DNA from: Subtercola lobariae
Lineage (GTDB): Bacteria > Actinomycetota > Actinomycetes > Actinomycetales > Microbacteriaceae
Assembly (NCBI RefSeq): GCF_014640255.1
Contig: NZ_BMGP01000008.1
Coordinates: 16,741 to 80,740, forward strand
DNA length: 64,000 nucleotides
Direction: 5' to 3'
A program made the position numbers and the translations under genes. The notes under the pieces were generated by a model. It ran no database searches. It was not told where the DNA came from and saw nothing but the letters and a program-made list of their open reading frames with translations. Shown here piece by piece: positions 9,705 through 18,277 of this stretch; positions within the stretch are counted from its first letter, which is position 1, and each line of letters begins with the position of its first letter.

Positions 9705-11156
9705 CTAGCCACTGACCGTGGGGAGGTGACCGCCGCTGCCATCGCCGCCCGCCGCGCCACTGCCCGCAGACCCGCCTCCACTCGGCGGAGCCACGGCATC
9801 GTCAACGGCGAGCGAATAAACCATCGACGCGGCGGGCGCGATTGTGTTGCTCGCGGTCACGGTGATCGCGAAGGTGCCCGCTGTCGTCGGTGTACCTGAG
9901 ATCGTTGCGGTCGCAGGGTCGAAGGCGAGGCCATCGGGCAAGGAGCCCGTCACCGCGACGGTGGGTGTCGGCGCTCCGGTCGCAGTAAAGGTGAACGAGT
10001 AACGCTGACCTACGGTTGCAGCGGGCGGTGCCGCCGACGTGATCGCCGGGCTTGATCCGGTGCTGACCACCGAGACAGTCGCGTCAGTGCTGTTGGCAAC
10101 GTATGCCAGATGCGCTTGTTCGTCGGTTGCGATACCGAGGGGGAAAGCGCCGATGCCGTTGTTGGCGTTGTAGGCAATCAACGAAGTGACCTTGTTCGTC
10201 GAGGTGTCGATAACAGAGACGGTGTCGTCTCTCGAGTTAGTGACATAGGCCCGGTCAGTGGTCGAGTCCACCGCGACTCCTAGCGGATTGGTGCCGATTC
10301 CTCGAATCAAGTCGTGAGCGATGACGTCGACCACCGCGTTCGTGGACGTGTCGATCACAGACACTGTGCCGTCTACGGCGTTTGCTACGTAGGCCTCGTG
10401 GCGACCTGAGTCGATGGCCACGGATTGCGGATTCAAACCGATGCCGGTTGCACTGTCGTGAGCGATTACGTTCGTCACGGTATTCGTGTCGGTGTCGATC
10501 ACCGAAGCGGTCGAGTCGAGTGAATTCGCCACGTAAGCTTCGTGCTTCGCCGCGTCGACCGCGATTCCCATCGGCTTGCGGCCGATACCCATCGTGCCGC
10601 TCGACGCAATGATGGTCTTCACCGCGTCGGATTCGGCGTCGATGACCGCGACCGTTCCGTCATTGAACATGCTCACATAGATGTAGCCATTACCCCCGTC
10701 TGCGACCCCGATCGGTCCCGAGCCGATGCCTCGAGGGTTCGAGATGGTGTCGATCACCGTGTCGGTGAGGGTGTCGTAGACCGAGACCGACTCGCTGTTC
10801 GTGTTCGCTACGAAAAGCTTGTGCGCAGCGGGATCCACTGTGAGGCCGTTCGGTGTGGGTGTCGGGCCCGCGTTCATATCTTTCGGCAGCACGGTGGCAA
10901 CGTTCGTTGTCGTGTCGATCACCGACACCGAGCCGTTCACCGCGTTCGACACATAAACGCGATGAGCCGCGGGATCGGCGGCAACACCGACCTCTGATCC
11001 GTCGATGACGGGAATCGGATTGTGGACCACATCGACGACCACGTTCTGGTCACGAGCCATCGCTGACACGCCGGGAATGAGGAGTGCCACTGAGGCTAGG
11101 CCGACGGCGAAGCACGACAAGACGGCGCGGCGGCCGCGCGGATTGGAGTATTTCAT
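9705..11156 (-). CDS. Secreted seven-blade YVTN beta-propeller protein with Ig-like domain
   Basis: 483 aa exported protein. A signal peptide with an Arg-rich n-region and a hydrophobic core (FAVGLASVALLIPGVSAMA) spans about residues 1-34. Seven repeats of about 43-47 residues follow, each with a core like AYVANAVDGTVSVIDT (visible cores HRVYVSN, HKLFVAN, GYIYVSM, HEAYVAN twice, DRAYVTN, HLAYVAN), enough for one closed seven-blade propeller. After it comes a putative Ig domain of the He_PIG kind (PAITSAAPPAATVGQRYSF ... GTPTTAGTFAITVTA) and a Gly/Ser-rich tail ending LPTVSG. No LPXTG signal, transmembrane anchor or positive tail follows, so release or non-covalent surface association is likely. 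Binding partner unknown. Probable leaderless promoter just upstream. Confidence 0.85.
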   Translation of the reverse strand: MKYSNPRGRRAVLSCFAVGLASVALLIPGVSAMARDQNVVVDVVHNPIPVIDGSEVGVAADPAAHRVYVSNAVNGSVSVIDTTTNVATVLPKDMNAGPTPTPNGLTVDPAAHKLFVANTNSESVSVYDTLTDTVIDTISNPRGIGSGPIGVADGGNGYIYVSMFNDGTVAVIDAESDAVKTIIASSGTMGIGRKPMGIAVDAAKHEAYVANSLDSTASVIDTDTNTVTNVIAHDSATGIGLNPQSVAIDSGRHEAYVANAVDGTVSVIDTSTNAVVDVIAHDLIRGIGTNPLGVAVDSTTDRAYVTNSRDDTVSVIDTSTNKVTSLIAYNANNGIGAFPLGIATDEQAHLAYVANSTDATVSVVSTGSSPAITSAAPPAATVGQRYSFTFTATGAPTPTVAVTGSLPDGLAFDPATATISGTPTTAGTFAITVTASNTIAPAASMVYSLAVDDAVAPPSGGGSAGSGAAGGDGSGGHLPTVSG

Positions 11157-11162
11157 TCCCAG

Positions 11163-11168
11163 ACAATA
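11163..11168 (-). promoter_or_regulatory. -10-like TATTGT, leaderless propeller gene
   Basis: On the minus strand TATTGT ends 6 bases before the ATG at 11156, in an unusually AT-rich patch (11161-11195) for this genome. Confidence 0.45.
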
Positions 11169-11452
11169 ACAGAGATTTACTCATTAAAAGAGTTCAGGTG
11201 AGGTTTGCCGGTGCGACACCCACCCCCAAGCCATCCAAACGGGCATCCGTCGCCTGTCGCTGCCCCCGGCACGCGCCTGACGGCCCCGCCTGCGAACGCG
11301 CTCGAACCTCCGCTCCACCATCGCGCTTGATTCCGCTTCGACGGAAAACAGCCCATCTGCGCGCAATAGTGCGTCAGACCCCGCGATCCCGTTCGAAAGT
11401 GCAGTCGCGTGACGCGGCCGTGCGAGCGGCTGCTGCGGCGGCGGCGGCGGCG
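11169..11452. other. Non-coding stretch between propeller gene and epimerase remnant
   Basis: About 280 bases between two minus-strand genes. The first 30 bases are AT-rich and belong to the propeller promoter. The rest is GC-rich and ends with a GCG/GCT trinucleotide run (about 11428-11450). Open frames across it look like shadows; I see no supported gene or RNA. Confidence 0.4.
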
Positions 11453-12135
11453 TCAGCGGCCAGGCGCGTAGGAGCCGGTGCGCAACTCGTCGGTGAGCGA
11501 CGGGCCCTTCGGTTCCCAGCCGAGGTCGGCGCGAGCCAATGTTCCGGCTGCCTGCTGGTCGAGCAGCCGAGCGTCGCCGAACGGCTGGCCGAGCACGGCG
11601 TAGGTTTCCTCGGCCGTCGACGGCTCGACGCGCCCCTCGAGCCCCGCAGCGAACGACGCGGCTACCCCCAGCTCACGCACGATGGGGTTTTGCCCCCCGA
11701 CGCCGAGGTAGATGCTGCCGGCCGTCGCACGGTCGAAAGCGAGCACGTACAGCGCGGCGAGGTCGTCGACGTAGACCGTCGTCCAATGCTGCGAGCCGCT
11801 GCCGATGAGCTTCAGCGCGGGCGCGCCGTCGCCCCCGTCGCCCGAGGTACGCGGGGCGTCGACGACGGTGTTCGGGATGCTCGCGCCGTAGCCATAGACA
11901 ATGCTCGGCATCACGATGGTGGTCTTGACCCCTTCGGCATCCAGAACCCGTTTCTCGACCGCGGCACGCCATGACGTAATAGCCGGCGGGTTCGTCGGCG
12001 ACTGCTCGGTGATCGAGGCCCCATCGCCGAACACCCAGATTCCGCCGGTGTGCACGTAAGGCTTGTCGCTGCCCTCGAGCCCGGCGAAGATCGCCGTGAC
12101 GAACGCGTCGTCGCGCCGGTGAGAAAGATGCTCAT
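11453..12135 (-). pseudogene. NAD-dependent epimerase/dehydratase, deleted and frameshifted
   Basis: Remnant of an extended short-chain dehydrogenase (NAD-dependent epimerase) gene. A start ATG at 12135 opens MSIFLTGA, the beginning of a Rossmann nucleotide-binding domain, but within nine codons the sequence jumps into another frame at DDAFVTAIFAGLEGSDKPYV, which normally lies some 80-100 residues further on. From there the frame runs intact for about 220 codons through the family's HTGGIWVFGDG, ITEQSP and IVYGYGASIP segments to a stop at 11453. The joint (about 12106-12120) thus combines an internal deletion with a frameshift, removing the glycine-rich loop and most of the NAD site. A GTG at 12055 could start a 200-residue fragment, but this would lack cofactor binding. 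Confidence 0.75.
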
Positions 12136-12201
12136 GCCCCAGCCAACACCCACAACGTGCCCGCGATTCCCGACCAGAACCACGTGCCCAGGTTGATCTC
12201 G

Positions 12202-12207
12202 TAAACT
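12202..12207 (+). promoter_or_regulatory. -10-like TAAACT for lepA
   Basis: TAAACT lies 34 bases before the lepA GTG and AGAGGAA sits 3-9 bases before the start, so this unit should have a short leader of about 28 nt with a normal ribosome binding site. Confidence 0.4.
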
Positions 12208-12241
12208 AAGGGGCACTAATGCCGAAAAGCCAGAGGAACGC

Positions 12242-14092
12242 GTGAGCCCCAGAGCAGTACAGCAACTCCAGCCTGCGTCGACCGACCCCGCGCTCATCCG
12301 CAACTTCTGCATCATCGCGCACATCGACCACGGCAAGTCGACTCTGGCCGACCGCATGCTGCAGATCACCGGCGTCGTCTCCGATCGCGACATGCGCGCC
12401 CAGTACCTCGACCGCATGGACATCGAGCGCGAACGCGGCATCACCATCAAGAGCCAGGCCGTGCGCATGCCCTGGGCCCTCGACGGCCAGACCTACGCGC
12501 TGAACATGATCGACACCCCCGGCCACGTCGACTTCACCTACGAGGTCAGCCGCTCGCTCGCCGCGTGCGAGGGCGCCATTCTGCTGGTGGATGCGGCGCA
12601 GGGCATCGAGGCGCAGACGCTCGCCAACCTCTATCTGGCGCTCGACAATGACCTCACGATCATCCCGGTGCTCAACAAGATCGACCTGCCGGCCGCCGAC
12701 CCTGACAAGTACGCGGCAGAACTCGCCGGCCTCATCGGCGGCAAGGCCGAAGACGTGCTGCGGGTCAGCGGCAAGACCGGCATGGGCGTTGAAGAGCTGC
12801 TCGACCTCGTTGTAGCGAGCATCCCGGCCCCGAAGGGCGATGCGGATGCTCCTGCCCGCGCCATGATCTTCGACTCCGTCTACGACGCCTACCGCGGCGT
12901 GGTCACCTATGTGCGCATGATCGACGGCAAGCTCACGCCGCGCGAGAAGATCATGATGATGAGCACCAAGTCGACGCACGAGGTGCTCGAGATCGGCGTG
13001 AGTTCACCCGAGCCGACGCCGTCGAAAGGTCTCGCGGTCGGCGAGGTGGGCTACCTGATCACGGGCGTGAAGGATGTTCGGCTCAGCAAAGTCGGCGACA
13101 CCGTCACCACATTCGCGAAGCCCGCGACCGTCGCACTGAAGGGCTATTCCGAGCCGAAGCCCATGGTCTTCTCGGGCCTCTACCCCATCGACGGCTCGGA
13201 TTACCCCAACCTTCGCGAAGCCCTCGACAAACTGAAGCTCTCTGACGCCGCACTCGTCTACGAACCGGAGACCTCCGTCGCCCTCGGGTTCGGCTTCCGC
13301 TGCGGATTTCTCGGCCTGCTGCATCTCGAGATCATCACCGAGCGCCTCGAGCGCGAGTTCGGCCTCGACCTCATCGCCACGGCGCCGAGCGTGATCTACG
13401 AGGTGACCACCGACGACAAGAAGAGCGTCACAGTCACCAACCCGAGCGAGTTTCCGGGCGGAAAAATCGCGAGCGTGAGCGAGCCGATGGTGAAGGCGAG
13501 CATCCTGGCGCCCAAAGACTACGTCGGAACGATCATGGAGCTCTGCCAGGGCCGCCGCGGCACCCTCGACGGCATGGAATACGTGGGCACCGACCGCGTC
13601 GAGCTGCACTACAAGATGCCGCTCGGCGAGATCGTGTTCGACTTTTTCGACCACCTGAAGAGCCGCACGCAGGGCTATGCGAGCCTCGACTACGAACCCA
13701 TCGGCGAGCAGGTCGCTGACCTTGTGAAGGTCGACATTCTGTTGCAGGGTGAGGCCGTCGATGCGTTCAGCGCCATCGTGCACCGCGAAAAGGCGTACGC
13801 CTACGGCGTGCTGATGACCGAGCGGCTCAAGAAGCTCATTCCGCGCCAGCAGTTCGAGGTACCGATTCAGGCGGCCATCGGCGCGCGTATCATCGCCCGC
13901 GAGTCGATCAGCGCCATGCGCAAAGACGTTCTGGCAAAGTGTTACGGCGGTGACATCACCCGCAAGCGCAAACTGCTCGAGAAGCAGAAAGAGGGCAAGA
14001 AGCGCATGAAGATGGTGGGTCGCGTCGAGGTTCCGCAGGAGGCCTTTATTGCAGCACTCAGTGGAGATACCGAAACAAAAGACAAGAAGTAA
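12242..14092 (+). CDS. lepA: Elongation factor 4 (LepA), ribosomal back-translocase GTPase
   Basis: 616 aa translational GTPase of the LepA/EF4 family, which acts on stalled or mistranslocated ribosomes and in 30S biogenesis. G1 AHIDHGKST is at about 26-34, followed by the switch I region [10 protein letters not shown]3 DTPGHVDF and G4 NKID. Domain II, an EF-G-like domain V ([17 protein letters not shown]) and the LepA-specific C-terminal domain ([21 protein letters not shown]) follow. Length and all G motifs are normal. The GTG at 12242 is preceded by AGAGGAA. DUF1990 and hemW follow closely on the same strand. Confidence 0.97.
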   Translation: MSPRAVQQLQPASTDPALIRNFCIIAHIDHGKSTLADRMLQITGVVSDRDMRAQYLDRMDIERERGITIKSQAVRMPWALDGQTYALNMIDTPGHVDFTYEVSRSLAACEGAILLVDAAQGIEAQTLANLYLALDNDLTIIPVLNKIDLPAADPDKYAAELAGLIGGKAEDVLRVSGKTGMGVEELLDLVVASIPAPKGDADAPARAMIFDSVYDAYRGVVTYVRMIDGKLTPREKIMMMSTKSTHEVLEIGVSSPEPTPSKGLAVGEVGYLITGVKDVRLSKVGDTVTTFAKPATVALKGYSEPKPMVFSGLYPIDGSDYPNLREALDKLKLSDAALVYEPETSVALGFGFRCGFLGLLHLEIITERLEREFGLDLIATAPSVIYEVTTDDKKSVTVTNPSEFPGGKIASVSEPMVKASILAPKDYVGTIMELCQGRRGTLDGMEYVGTDRVELHYKMPLGEIVFDFFDHLKSRTQGYASLDYEPIGEQVADLVKVDILLQGEAVDAFSAIVHREKAYAYGVLMTERLKKLIPRQQFEVPIQAAIGARIIARESISAMRKDVLAKCYGGDITRKRKLLEKQKEGKKRMKMVGRVEVPQEAFIAALSGDTETKDKK

Positions 14093-14103
14093 GCTCGCAG
14101 ATC

Positions 14104-14769
14104 ATGGCAAGTGAGCAGATTCGAACCCGGTCGACGCACAGCGGGCAAGCGCTGACGTATGCCGCCATCGGGGCGAGCCAGGCCGACGACCTGATGTACT
14201 ACCCGCCGAAAGGGTTTCGGCCGTTCGAGGCGACCGTGCGGCTGGGCTCAGGTGACGAGCGGTTCGAGTCGGCGGCTGAAGCCGTGCTCACCTGGGGCAT
14301 TCAGCGCGGCAGCGGTATGACGATCGAGAACATCGAGCTGCCGCCGGGCACCGGTTCCGAGTACGCCGGGTTGATCTACGACGCCGATGGCACCCCGATC
14401 GGTCCGCGCGAACCGGGCGAGGGCCATGTCTACACCGAAGACGGCACGCCTCACGTGGCGCCCGGTGTTTCGGCGGAGCTGGTGGTGCACGTGTTCGGGG
14501 TGAAGTTCGTGGCCCCGGTGCGCGTGGTCTCGGTGACCAACGACGAACATCGGGTGGGTTTCGCCTACGGCACCCTGCCCGGGCATCCTGAGACCGGCGA
14601 AGAGAGCTTCATGGTCGAACGGCGTGCCGACGACTCGGTGTGGGTGACCATTCGGAGCTTCTCGCGGCCCAGCACGTGGTACTTCAAGCTCGGCAGCCCG
14701 CTCGTTCGGTGGCAACAGCGCAAGGCAACGAAGCAGTATCTGCGCGCGCTGCTGCCTGCTCGTGGGTAG
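14104..14769 (+). CDS. DUF1990 family protein
   Basis: 221 aa protein of the DUF1990 family, function unknown. It begins with a short polar stretch, then LTYAAIGASQ and a conserved core with FRPFEATVRLGSG, an AVLTWGIQRGSGM segment, the VVHVFGVKFVAPVRVV beta region, FAYGTLPGHPETGEESFMVER and SFSRPSTWYFKLGSPLVRWQQ near the C-terminus. No signal peptide or membrane helix. It starts 11 bases after lepA and overlaps hemW by 8 bases, so it is probably expressed in this unit. A TAAGCT overlapping the lepA stop lies 8 bases upstream and may be chance. Confidence 0.85.
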   Translation: MASEQIRTRSTHSGQALTYAAIGASQADDLMYYPPKGFRPFEATVRLGSGDERFESAAEAVLTWGIQRGSGMTIENIELPPGTGSEYAGLIYDADGTPIGPREPGEGHVYTEDGTPHVAPGVSAELVVHVFGVKFVAPVRVVSVTNDEHRVGFAYGTLPGHPETGEESFMVERRADDSVWVTIRSFSRPSTWYFKLGSPLVRWQQRKATKQYLRALLPARG

Positions 14770-16066
14770 CGCGCTTCCGCTCGGCGACCCCGCGCCGGCC
14801 GACGGGAGGTTGCCCGAGGGAACGAGTGAACTCTCGCACGGGCATCCGTTCGGCGTGTATGTGCACGTGCCGTTCTGCCGGGTGCGCTGCGGGTACTGCG
14901 ACTTCAACACCTACACGTCGAGTGAGCTGCGGGGCGCGAAACAGGTCGATTACTCGGGGCAGGCGATTCTCGAGGTCGAGTTCGCCGCGCGCGTGCTCGC
15001 CGAATCGCAGATCGCACCGCGGCCTGTCTCGACCGTGTTCTTCGGCGGCGGCACGCCCACCCTGCTGCCCACCCATCAGCTCATCGAGATGCTGCGCGCC
15101 GTCGACGATGCCTGGGGGCTGGCGACTGGAGTCGAGGTCACCACCGAGGCGAACCCCGACTCTGTCGACGCCCGCTACCTCGCCGACCTCGCGGCCGCCG
15201 GATTCACGCGGGTGAGTTTCGGCATGCAATCGGCCGTGCCGCACGTGTTGCAGACCCTCGACCGCACCCACGACCCCGAACGTGTTCCGCAGGTCGTGGG
15301 CTGGGCGCGCGACGCCGGGCTTCAGGTTAGCCTCGACCTCATCTACGGCACCCCGGGCGAGACCCTCGACGACTGGAGCCGTTCTGTTGATTCGGCGCTC
15401 GCGATGGCCCCCGACCACCTCTCGGCTTACGCGCTGATCGTCGAGCAGGGCACCAAGCTCGCCCGCCAGATTCGCTCGGGCGTCTACCCCGAACCCGACG
15501 ACGACCTCGAAGCTGACATGTACGAGCTGGTGGATGCCCGGCTCGACGCCGCAGGCTACGAGTGGTACGAGGTGAGTAACTGGTCGCGTGCCAGTGTGGC
15601 GGCAGATTCAGGCGCGGCGCCAGGGTCGTCGGCCGGTCCCCGCCCCGACGCTCTCACCGGCCCTGCCACCCCCGCAACGGAGTTTCGCTCCCGCCACAAC
15701 CTCGCCTACTGGCAGGGGCACGATTGGTGGGGAATCGGCCCTGGCGCCCACAGTCACATCGGCGGCACGCGCTGGTGGAACGTCAAGCACCCCGCCGCCT
15801 ACGCCGACCGGATTCTCGCCGGAGTTTCGCCCGCGGCGGGGCGTGAAACGCCAGGCGCCGATTCGCGCGAGATCGAGCGGGTGCTCTTGCTCGCGCGCAT
15901 CCGCTCGGGCCTCACAATCGACTCTCTCGCGCCCGAGGCGCGCCGCGAGGTGGCCGGCCTCATTGCAGACGAGCTCATTAACGCCAAAGCCGCCTTCGCC
16001 GGGTCGATAGAACTGACCCTGCGAGGGCGGCTTCTGGCCGACGCCGTGGTGCGGCGCCTGACCTAG
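14762..16066 (+). CDS. hemW: Radical SAM heme chaperone HemW
   Basis: 434 aa radical SAM protein of the HemN/HemW family. The cluster motif CRVRCGYC gives Cys39, Cys43 and Cys46, with an aromatic-rich DFNTYTS following, and the SAM-binding GGGTPTLLP and FGMQS segments are present. The family was long annotated as oxygen-independent coproporphyrinogen oxidase; HemW members bind heme and deliver it to respiratory enzymes. The single CxxxCxxC without a HemN-type extra cysteine and the gene's place beside lepA/hrcA support HemW. A Pro/Ala/Ser/Gly insertion of about 25 residues (around 277-302) interrupts the C-terminal region. The start GTG overlaps DUF1990. Confidence 0.9.
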   Translation: MGSALPLGDPAPADGRLPEGTSELSHGHPFGVYVHVPFCRVRCGYCDFNTYTSSELRGAKQVDYSGQAILEVEFAARVLAESQIAPRPVSTVFFGGGTPTLLPTHQLIEMLRAVDDAWGLATGVEVTTEANPDSVDARYLADLAAAGFTRVSFGMQSAVPHVLQTLDRTHDPERVPQVVGWARDAGLQVSLDLIYGTPGETLDDWSRSVDSALAMAPDHLSAYALIVEQGTKLARQIRSGVYPEPDDDLEADMYELVDARLDAAGYEWYEVSNWSRASVAADSGAAPGSSAGPRPDALTGPATPATEFRSRHNLAYWQGHDWWGIGPGAHSHIGGTRWWNVKHPAAYADRILAGVSPAAGRETPGADSREIERVLLLARIRSGLTIDSLAPEARREVAGLIADELINAKAAFAGSIELTLRGRLLADAVVRRLT

Positions 16067-16070
16067 AGAA

Positions 16071-16499
16071 TTATTTGATGAACTGAATCGTGCACCACTT
16101 CGGGTACGAGTACAGCTCGCCCTTGTTCGCCGCGATCGCTCCCATGATGCTGAAGATGATGATCACGATGATCACCGCGAAGTACAAGATGATGCCGATG
16201 ATCACGAAGGTCAGAATCGCTGCGACGATGTAGGCGATGAGCATGGTGATCTGAAAGTTGAGCGCCGACTTCGTGTGTTCTTTGATGAACTCACCGCGGT
16301 CTTTGAGAACCAGGTACCCGATCAGCGACGGCAAGAACGCGAAGAGGATGCCGCCGACGTGAATCAGGGTCGCCCAGAGACGCTGGTCTTCTGGCCGTAG
16401 CGGCGGCTGTGCCGCATAGGCACCCTGAGGTGGCTGAACAGGCGGCCCGGCCGGTGGCACGGGCGGCCCTTGGGGCGGGGGAGGAGGAACGTTCGACAT
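16071..16499 (-). CDS. DUF4870 membrane protein, copy 1
   Basis: 142 aa membrane protein. A proline-rich cytoplasmic N-terminus (PPPPPQGPP and similar, residues 4-35) leads to the DUF4870 core RLWATLIHVGGILFAFLPSL, the conserved YLVLKDRGEFIKEHTKSALN segment and two or three very hydrophobic helices, then a short YPKWCTIQF tail. Function is not known. AAAGGGCC lies 4-11 bases before the ATG. It lies 15 bases downstream of a second family member with the same layout, suggesting an old tandem duplication, and is convergent with hemW with only 4 bases between. Confidence 0.85.
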   Translation of the reverse strand: MSNVPPPPPQGPPVPPAGPPVQPPQGAYAAQPPLRPEDQRLWATLIHVGGILFAFLPSLIGYLVLKDRGEFIKEHTKSALNFQITMLIAYIVAAILTFVIIGIILYFAVIIVIIIFSIMGAIAANKGELYSYPKWCTIQFIK

Positions 16500-16514
16500 G
16501 TCAGGCCCTTTCGA

Positions 16515-16928
16515 TTACTTGATCCACCGGTAGTTGAACGGATAGCGATAGGTACCGCCGCCATTGACCCGCACTCCACCGATGATGGCGAATACCAGGT
16601 TCACAATCAAGACCGCGACCCAGACCAGAGTGAGCAGGAGGCCGAGAATCGCGCCGACAAAGGGAATGAAGCCGAAAATCGTCGAGAGAATGTTGATGAC
16701 GATGATGGCGCCGGTGACGTTGATCGTCCAGTTCAGAGCCTCTTTGCTCTCTTGATTGACCAGCGCACCGCGGTCTTTGAAGACCAAATAGATGATCAGT
16801 GCGGGAATCAGCAGAATGATGTTGCCGAAGTGCGCGAGGCTCGCCCACAACTTGTCGTCGGCGGCCGAGAGAGGGGCGCCGGCCGCTGACTGCGGCTGGT
16901 AGGGCGGCGTCGCGTTTGGGTCAGACAT
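16515..16928 (-). CDS. DUF4870 membrane protein, copy 2
   Basis: 137 aa member of the same family as the downstream gene. A short polar N-terminus (MSDPNATPPYQPQ) precedes the core KLWASLAHFGNIILLIPALI, YLVFKDRGALVNQESKEALN, then hydrophobic helices and a YRYPFNYRWIK end. The proline-rich part is much shorter than in copy 1, so the copies have diverged in their soluble ends while keeping the DRG...ALN motif. The ATG at 16928 is chosen because the longer frame to 17102 reads into the hrcA promoter region and is unlike the family. The two genes are likely one transcript. Confidence 0.85.
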   Translation of the reverse strand: MSDPNATPPYQPQSAAGAPLSAADDKLWASLAHFGNIILLIPALIIYLVFKDRGALVNQESKEALNWTINVTGAIIVINILSTIFGFIPFVGAILGLLLTLVWVAVLIVNLVFAIIGGVRVNGGGTYRYPFNYRWIK

Positions 16929-17127
16929 GGTGATAGAGGGCCTTTCGTACGTTTCCCCACATGATGTTTCCCACAAGATAACGCGCGCAGGTAGCCCGAT
17001 GCAATGATATTTGCTCAGTGTGTCGTTTACTCGCCACAATCTTGACCGGGCGGTCAGGCGCCGTGGATGCTCGGCGGTGCAGGCGCGCACCGAACGCCGC
17101 ACGCGGCAGACCTCAAGCCTCGCGCTA

Positions 17128-17133
17128 TATAAT
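17128..17133 (+). promoter_or_regulatory. -10 TATAAT of hrcA
   Basis: Consensus TATAAT whose last base is the first base of the CIRCE element, so HrcA binding would cover the promoter. No good -35 is visible at 16-18 bases. Confidence 0.7.
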
Positions 17134-17159
17134 TGGCACTCCGAATACTGGAGTGCTAA
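17133..17159 (+). promoter_or_regulatory. CIRCE operator (HrcA binding site)
   Basis: TTGGCACTC, nine bases, GAGTGCTAA: the classical CIRCE inverted repeat with only a G for A at the third base of the left arm. It lies 27 bases before the hrcA start codon, indicating autoregulation of hrcA-dnaJ(-rsmE). It is the only CIRCE I see in the window; groES/groEL are not here. Confidence 0.95.
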
Positions 17160-17185
17160 GCGCCCGGCGGCGAGAAAGGTGGCAC

Positions 17186-18211
17186 GTGGTGGTTTCTGAA
17201 CGCAGCCTCGAAGTGCTTCGCGTCATCGTGCACGACTATGTCGCCTCGCGCGAACCGGTCGGCTCGAAGTCGATCGTCGACAGGCACTCGTTCGGCGTCT
17301 CGGCCGCCACGATTCGAAACGACATGGCCCTTCTCGAAGAAGAAGAGCTCATCGTCGCACCGCACACCTCGTCGGGCCGCATTCCCACCGACAAGGGTTA
17401 CCGCCTCTTCGTCGATCACCTGAGCGAGCTCAAGCCGCTGTCGAGCGCACAACGGCAGGCCATCGAGACCTTTCTCGGCTCATCTGTCGACCTCGACGAT
17501 GTGCTCGCGCGCACCGTGCGGCTGCTCTCCCAGCTCACCCAGCAGGTCGCGCTCGTGCAGTATCCGTCGCTCTCGCAGGCCAAGGTGCGGCACGTCGAAC
17601 TCGTCGCCCTCTCGAGTAGACGCCTGCTCACGGTGGTCATCACCGACACCGGCCACGTCGAACAGCGCATTCTCGAGCTCCCCGTCGACGCAGACGACGC
17701 CTTTCTGGTGGATGTTCGTGCCCGCGCCAACTCCACCATCTCCGGTCTCGGGCTCGATGAGGCTGCCGCCGCGCTGCCCCACTTCGCCGACCACTTCCTT
17801 CCTGAGTGGCGGGCGAGCGTGAACCTCATCGCTGCAACACTCGCCGAGCAGATCGTGGCCAATCGGCAGGAGAAGCTGATCATCGCGGGTGCCGCGAACC
17901 TGGTGCGCACCGAGGGTGACTTCGTCGGCAGCGTTCTGCCCGTGCTCGAAGCGGTCGAAGAGCAGGTAGTGCTGTTGCGCCTGTTCAGCGAGATGCAGGC
18001 CGATGAGCACGGCATCTCTGTGTCGATCGGCCGCGAGAACGCCTCGTTCGGTCTGGCTGAGACGTCGGTGCTCGCGAGCGGTTACAGCTCGGCGGGCGGC
18101 GCGGTAGCCCGGCTCGGAGTGCTCGGGCCGACCCGCATGGACTATTCCACGAACATCCAGGCGGTTCGCGCCGTCGCCCGCTATCTCTCGAAAAGCCTCG
18201 GCGAATCCTGA
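17186..18211 (+). CDS. hrcA: Heat-inducible transcription repressor HrcA
   Basis: 341 aa repressor that binds CIRCE and is kept active by GroEL. N-terminal winged-helix domain with REPVGSKSIV and SAATIRNDMALLEEEELI (recognition helix area) and the SSGRIPTDKGYRLFVDHL segment at about 65-85; GAF-like and dimerisation regions follow, ending in YSTNIQAVRAVARYLS. GAAAGGTGG lies 4-13 bases before the GTG at 17186; another in-frame GTG at 17189 is equally readable. The long frame from 17018 crosses the CIRCE element and is rejected. dnaJ follows 66 bases downstream. Confidence 0.96.
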   Translation: MVVSERSLEVLRVIVHDYVASREPVGSKSIVDRHSFGVSAATIRNDMALLEEEELIVAPHTSSGRIPTDKGYRLFVDHLSELKPLSSAQRQAIETFLGSSVDLDDVLARTVRLLSQLTQQVALVQYPSLSQAKVRHVELVALSSRRLLTVVITDTGHVEQRILELPVDADDAFLVDVRARANSTISGLGLDEAAAALPHFADHFLPEWRASVNLIAATLAEQIVANRQEKLIIAGAANLVRTEGDFVGSVLPVLEAVEEQVVLLRLFSEMQADEHGISVSIGRENASFGLAETSVLASGYSSAGGAVARLGVLGPTRMDYSTNIQAVRAVARYLSKSLGES

Positions 18212-18277
18212 TTCCGCTCGAAGGCTCCCTCAGTACTTCCTTACCAACATCCCCCCAGAACAAAGGAGAAGCCCTTC

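Noticed and set aside
11084..11974. Long plus-strand open frame opposite the propeller gene end and epimerase remnant
   Set aside because: Arginine/alanine-rich shadow translation without domain signatures; the minus strand carries recognisable protein.
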